A stretch of DNA of 6,493 bases from the NCBI GenBank assembly GCA_030697085.1, contig JAUYQT010000753.1:1-6493 (forward strand), given 5' to 3'. A program made the position numbers and the translations under genes. This DNA comes from Azonexus sp. (GTDB lineage Bacteria; Pseudomonadota; Gammaproteobacteria; Burkholderiales; Rhodocyclaceae). The notes beneath the pieces were generated by a model. That model saw only the letters and a program-made list of their open reading frames with translations, ran no database searches and had not been told where the DNA came from. This document shows positions 6,151-6,493 of the stretch, in pieces. Numbering within the stretch: the first letter of the stretch is position 1; each line of letters opens with the position of its first letter.

Positions 6151-6493
6151 TCAGTCAGCCTGGGCCAGGGCGTTGCTCCAGCCGAGCGATTCGACGATGC
6201 CACGCAAAAGTTCTTCGCGTCGGATGCCGAGTTGGCGGGTGAGGGGGCCAACGTGGTCGCTGTTGCCGCTTTCCAGTGTTTCAGCGAGGGCCAGCAACGC
6301 GCCCAAAAAGCCACTGCGTTTTTGCAGGGCAAGACGAATGTCCGACGGCAGTAGCAAATACTTCAACAGATTGGTTTGCTGTATTGGGGCGAGCGACAAG
6401 AGTCCGAGCAGAAAGGCTTTGTCTCGATATTGGTGACGGTCAGGGGCAAGCCGTACCAGGTCCTCCATCAGGTGAGCACGATAGCTGGCGCTT
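6151..6493 (-). CDS. C-terminal part of an HDOD-type (probably EAL/HDOD, YuxH-like) signalling protein, partial
   Basis: The frame is open from the right edge of the window to the TGA at 6153-6151, about 113 codons, so the gene starts outside. The visible part begins ASYRAHLMEDLVRLAP, then has RDKAFLLGLLSL, LLLPSDIRLALQKRSGFLGALLALAE, and ends GIRREELLRGIVESLGWSNAL. This pattern (RA.lme.La, ..aF..GllSl, L.l..di..AL....G.lG.lL.l.e..E) is what I recall from the end of the HDOD domain in YuxH-like proteins, which usually carry an N-terminal EAL domain and bind or hydrolyse cyclic di-GMP. The EAL part is not visible, so catalysis cannot be judged. The ATG at 6468 is internal to the conserved region and is not the likely start. 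The gene runs in the same direction as the CheZ and chemoreceptor remnants downstream. Confidence 0.7.
   Translation of the reverse strand, partial: SASYRAHLMEDLVRLAPDRHQYRDKAFLLGLLSLAPIQQTNLLKYLLLPSDIRLALQKRSGFLGALLALAETLESGNSDHVGPLTRQLGIRREELLRGIVESLGWSNALAQAD

Noticed and set aside
6028..6354. Plus-strand open frame across the CheZ tail and HDOD end
   Set aside because: It is antisense to recognisable minus-strand protein sequence and has no family resemblance.
1..6493. CRISPR array, insertion sequence, tRNA or rRNA, riboswitch
   Set aside because: I saw no regularly spaced repeats, transposase motifs, terminal inverted repeats or RNA gene signatures on either strand.

Overview
The window looks like chromosomal DNA of a GC-rich Gram-negative bacterium, most likely a betaproteobacterium and plausibly of the Rhodocyclales (Dechloromonas/Azonexus-like). 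This rests on the remembered look of the LolC, RpfE-type and RecJ proteins, on the rpfE-type/recJ pairing, and on the abundance of c-di-GMP and chemotaxis genes. It is inference, not a database result.

Layout. Positions 1-110 hold no gene I can support and contain a run of ten G. On the minus strand, 111-1091 encodes a one-receiver response regulator with a diguanylate cyclase output (REC-GGDEF). Upstream of it on the same strand are recJ (1135-2823) and an RpfE-type conserved protein (2820-3857 or 3917). These two overlap by an ATGA, so the probable transcript order is rpfE-type, recJ, REC-GGDEF. A short divergent region around 3858-3930 separates them from a plus-strand operon: a LolC/LolE-family permease (3931-5178) and LolD ATPase (5171-5848), which overlap by 8 bases. 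Together these form an inner-membrane ABC machine that extracts lipoproteins for transfer to LolA.

From 5849 to 6150 there is no intact gene, but the minus strand carries two recognisable pieces of chemotaxis genes. One is a CheZ-like C-terminal tail (about 6038-6115) ending in the CheY-P-binding-type sequence VDSLLDSLGF. The other is a short piece of the C-terminal sensor domain found in some methyl-accepting chemotaxis proteins (about 5860-6006). At the right edge (6151-6493, minus strand) is the C-terminal end of an HDOD-type, probably YuxH-like EAL/HDOD, signalling protein whose N-terminal part lies outside the window.

The centre is ordinary housekeeping: lipoprotein sorting and DNA repair. 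It is bordered on both sides by c-di-GMP or chemotaxis signalling genes. I see no new defence system, mobile element, CRISPR array, tRNA or rRNA. The most interesting signals are the two chemotaxis gene remnants after lolD, the crowded divergent start region, the single-permease Lol operon, the missing I-site in the cyclase, and the G10 tract.
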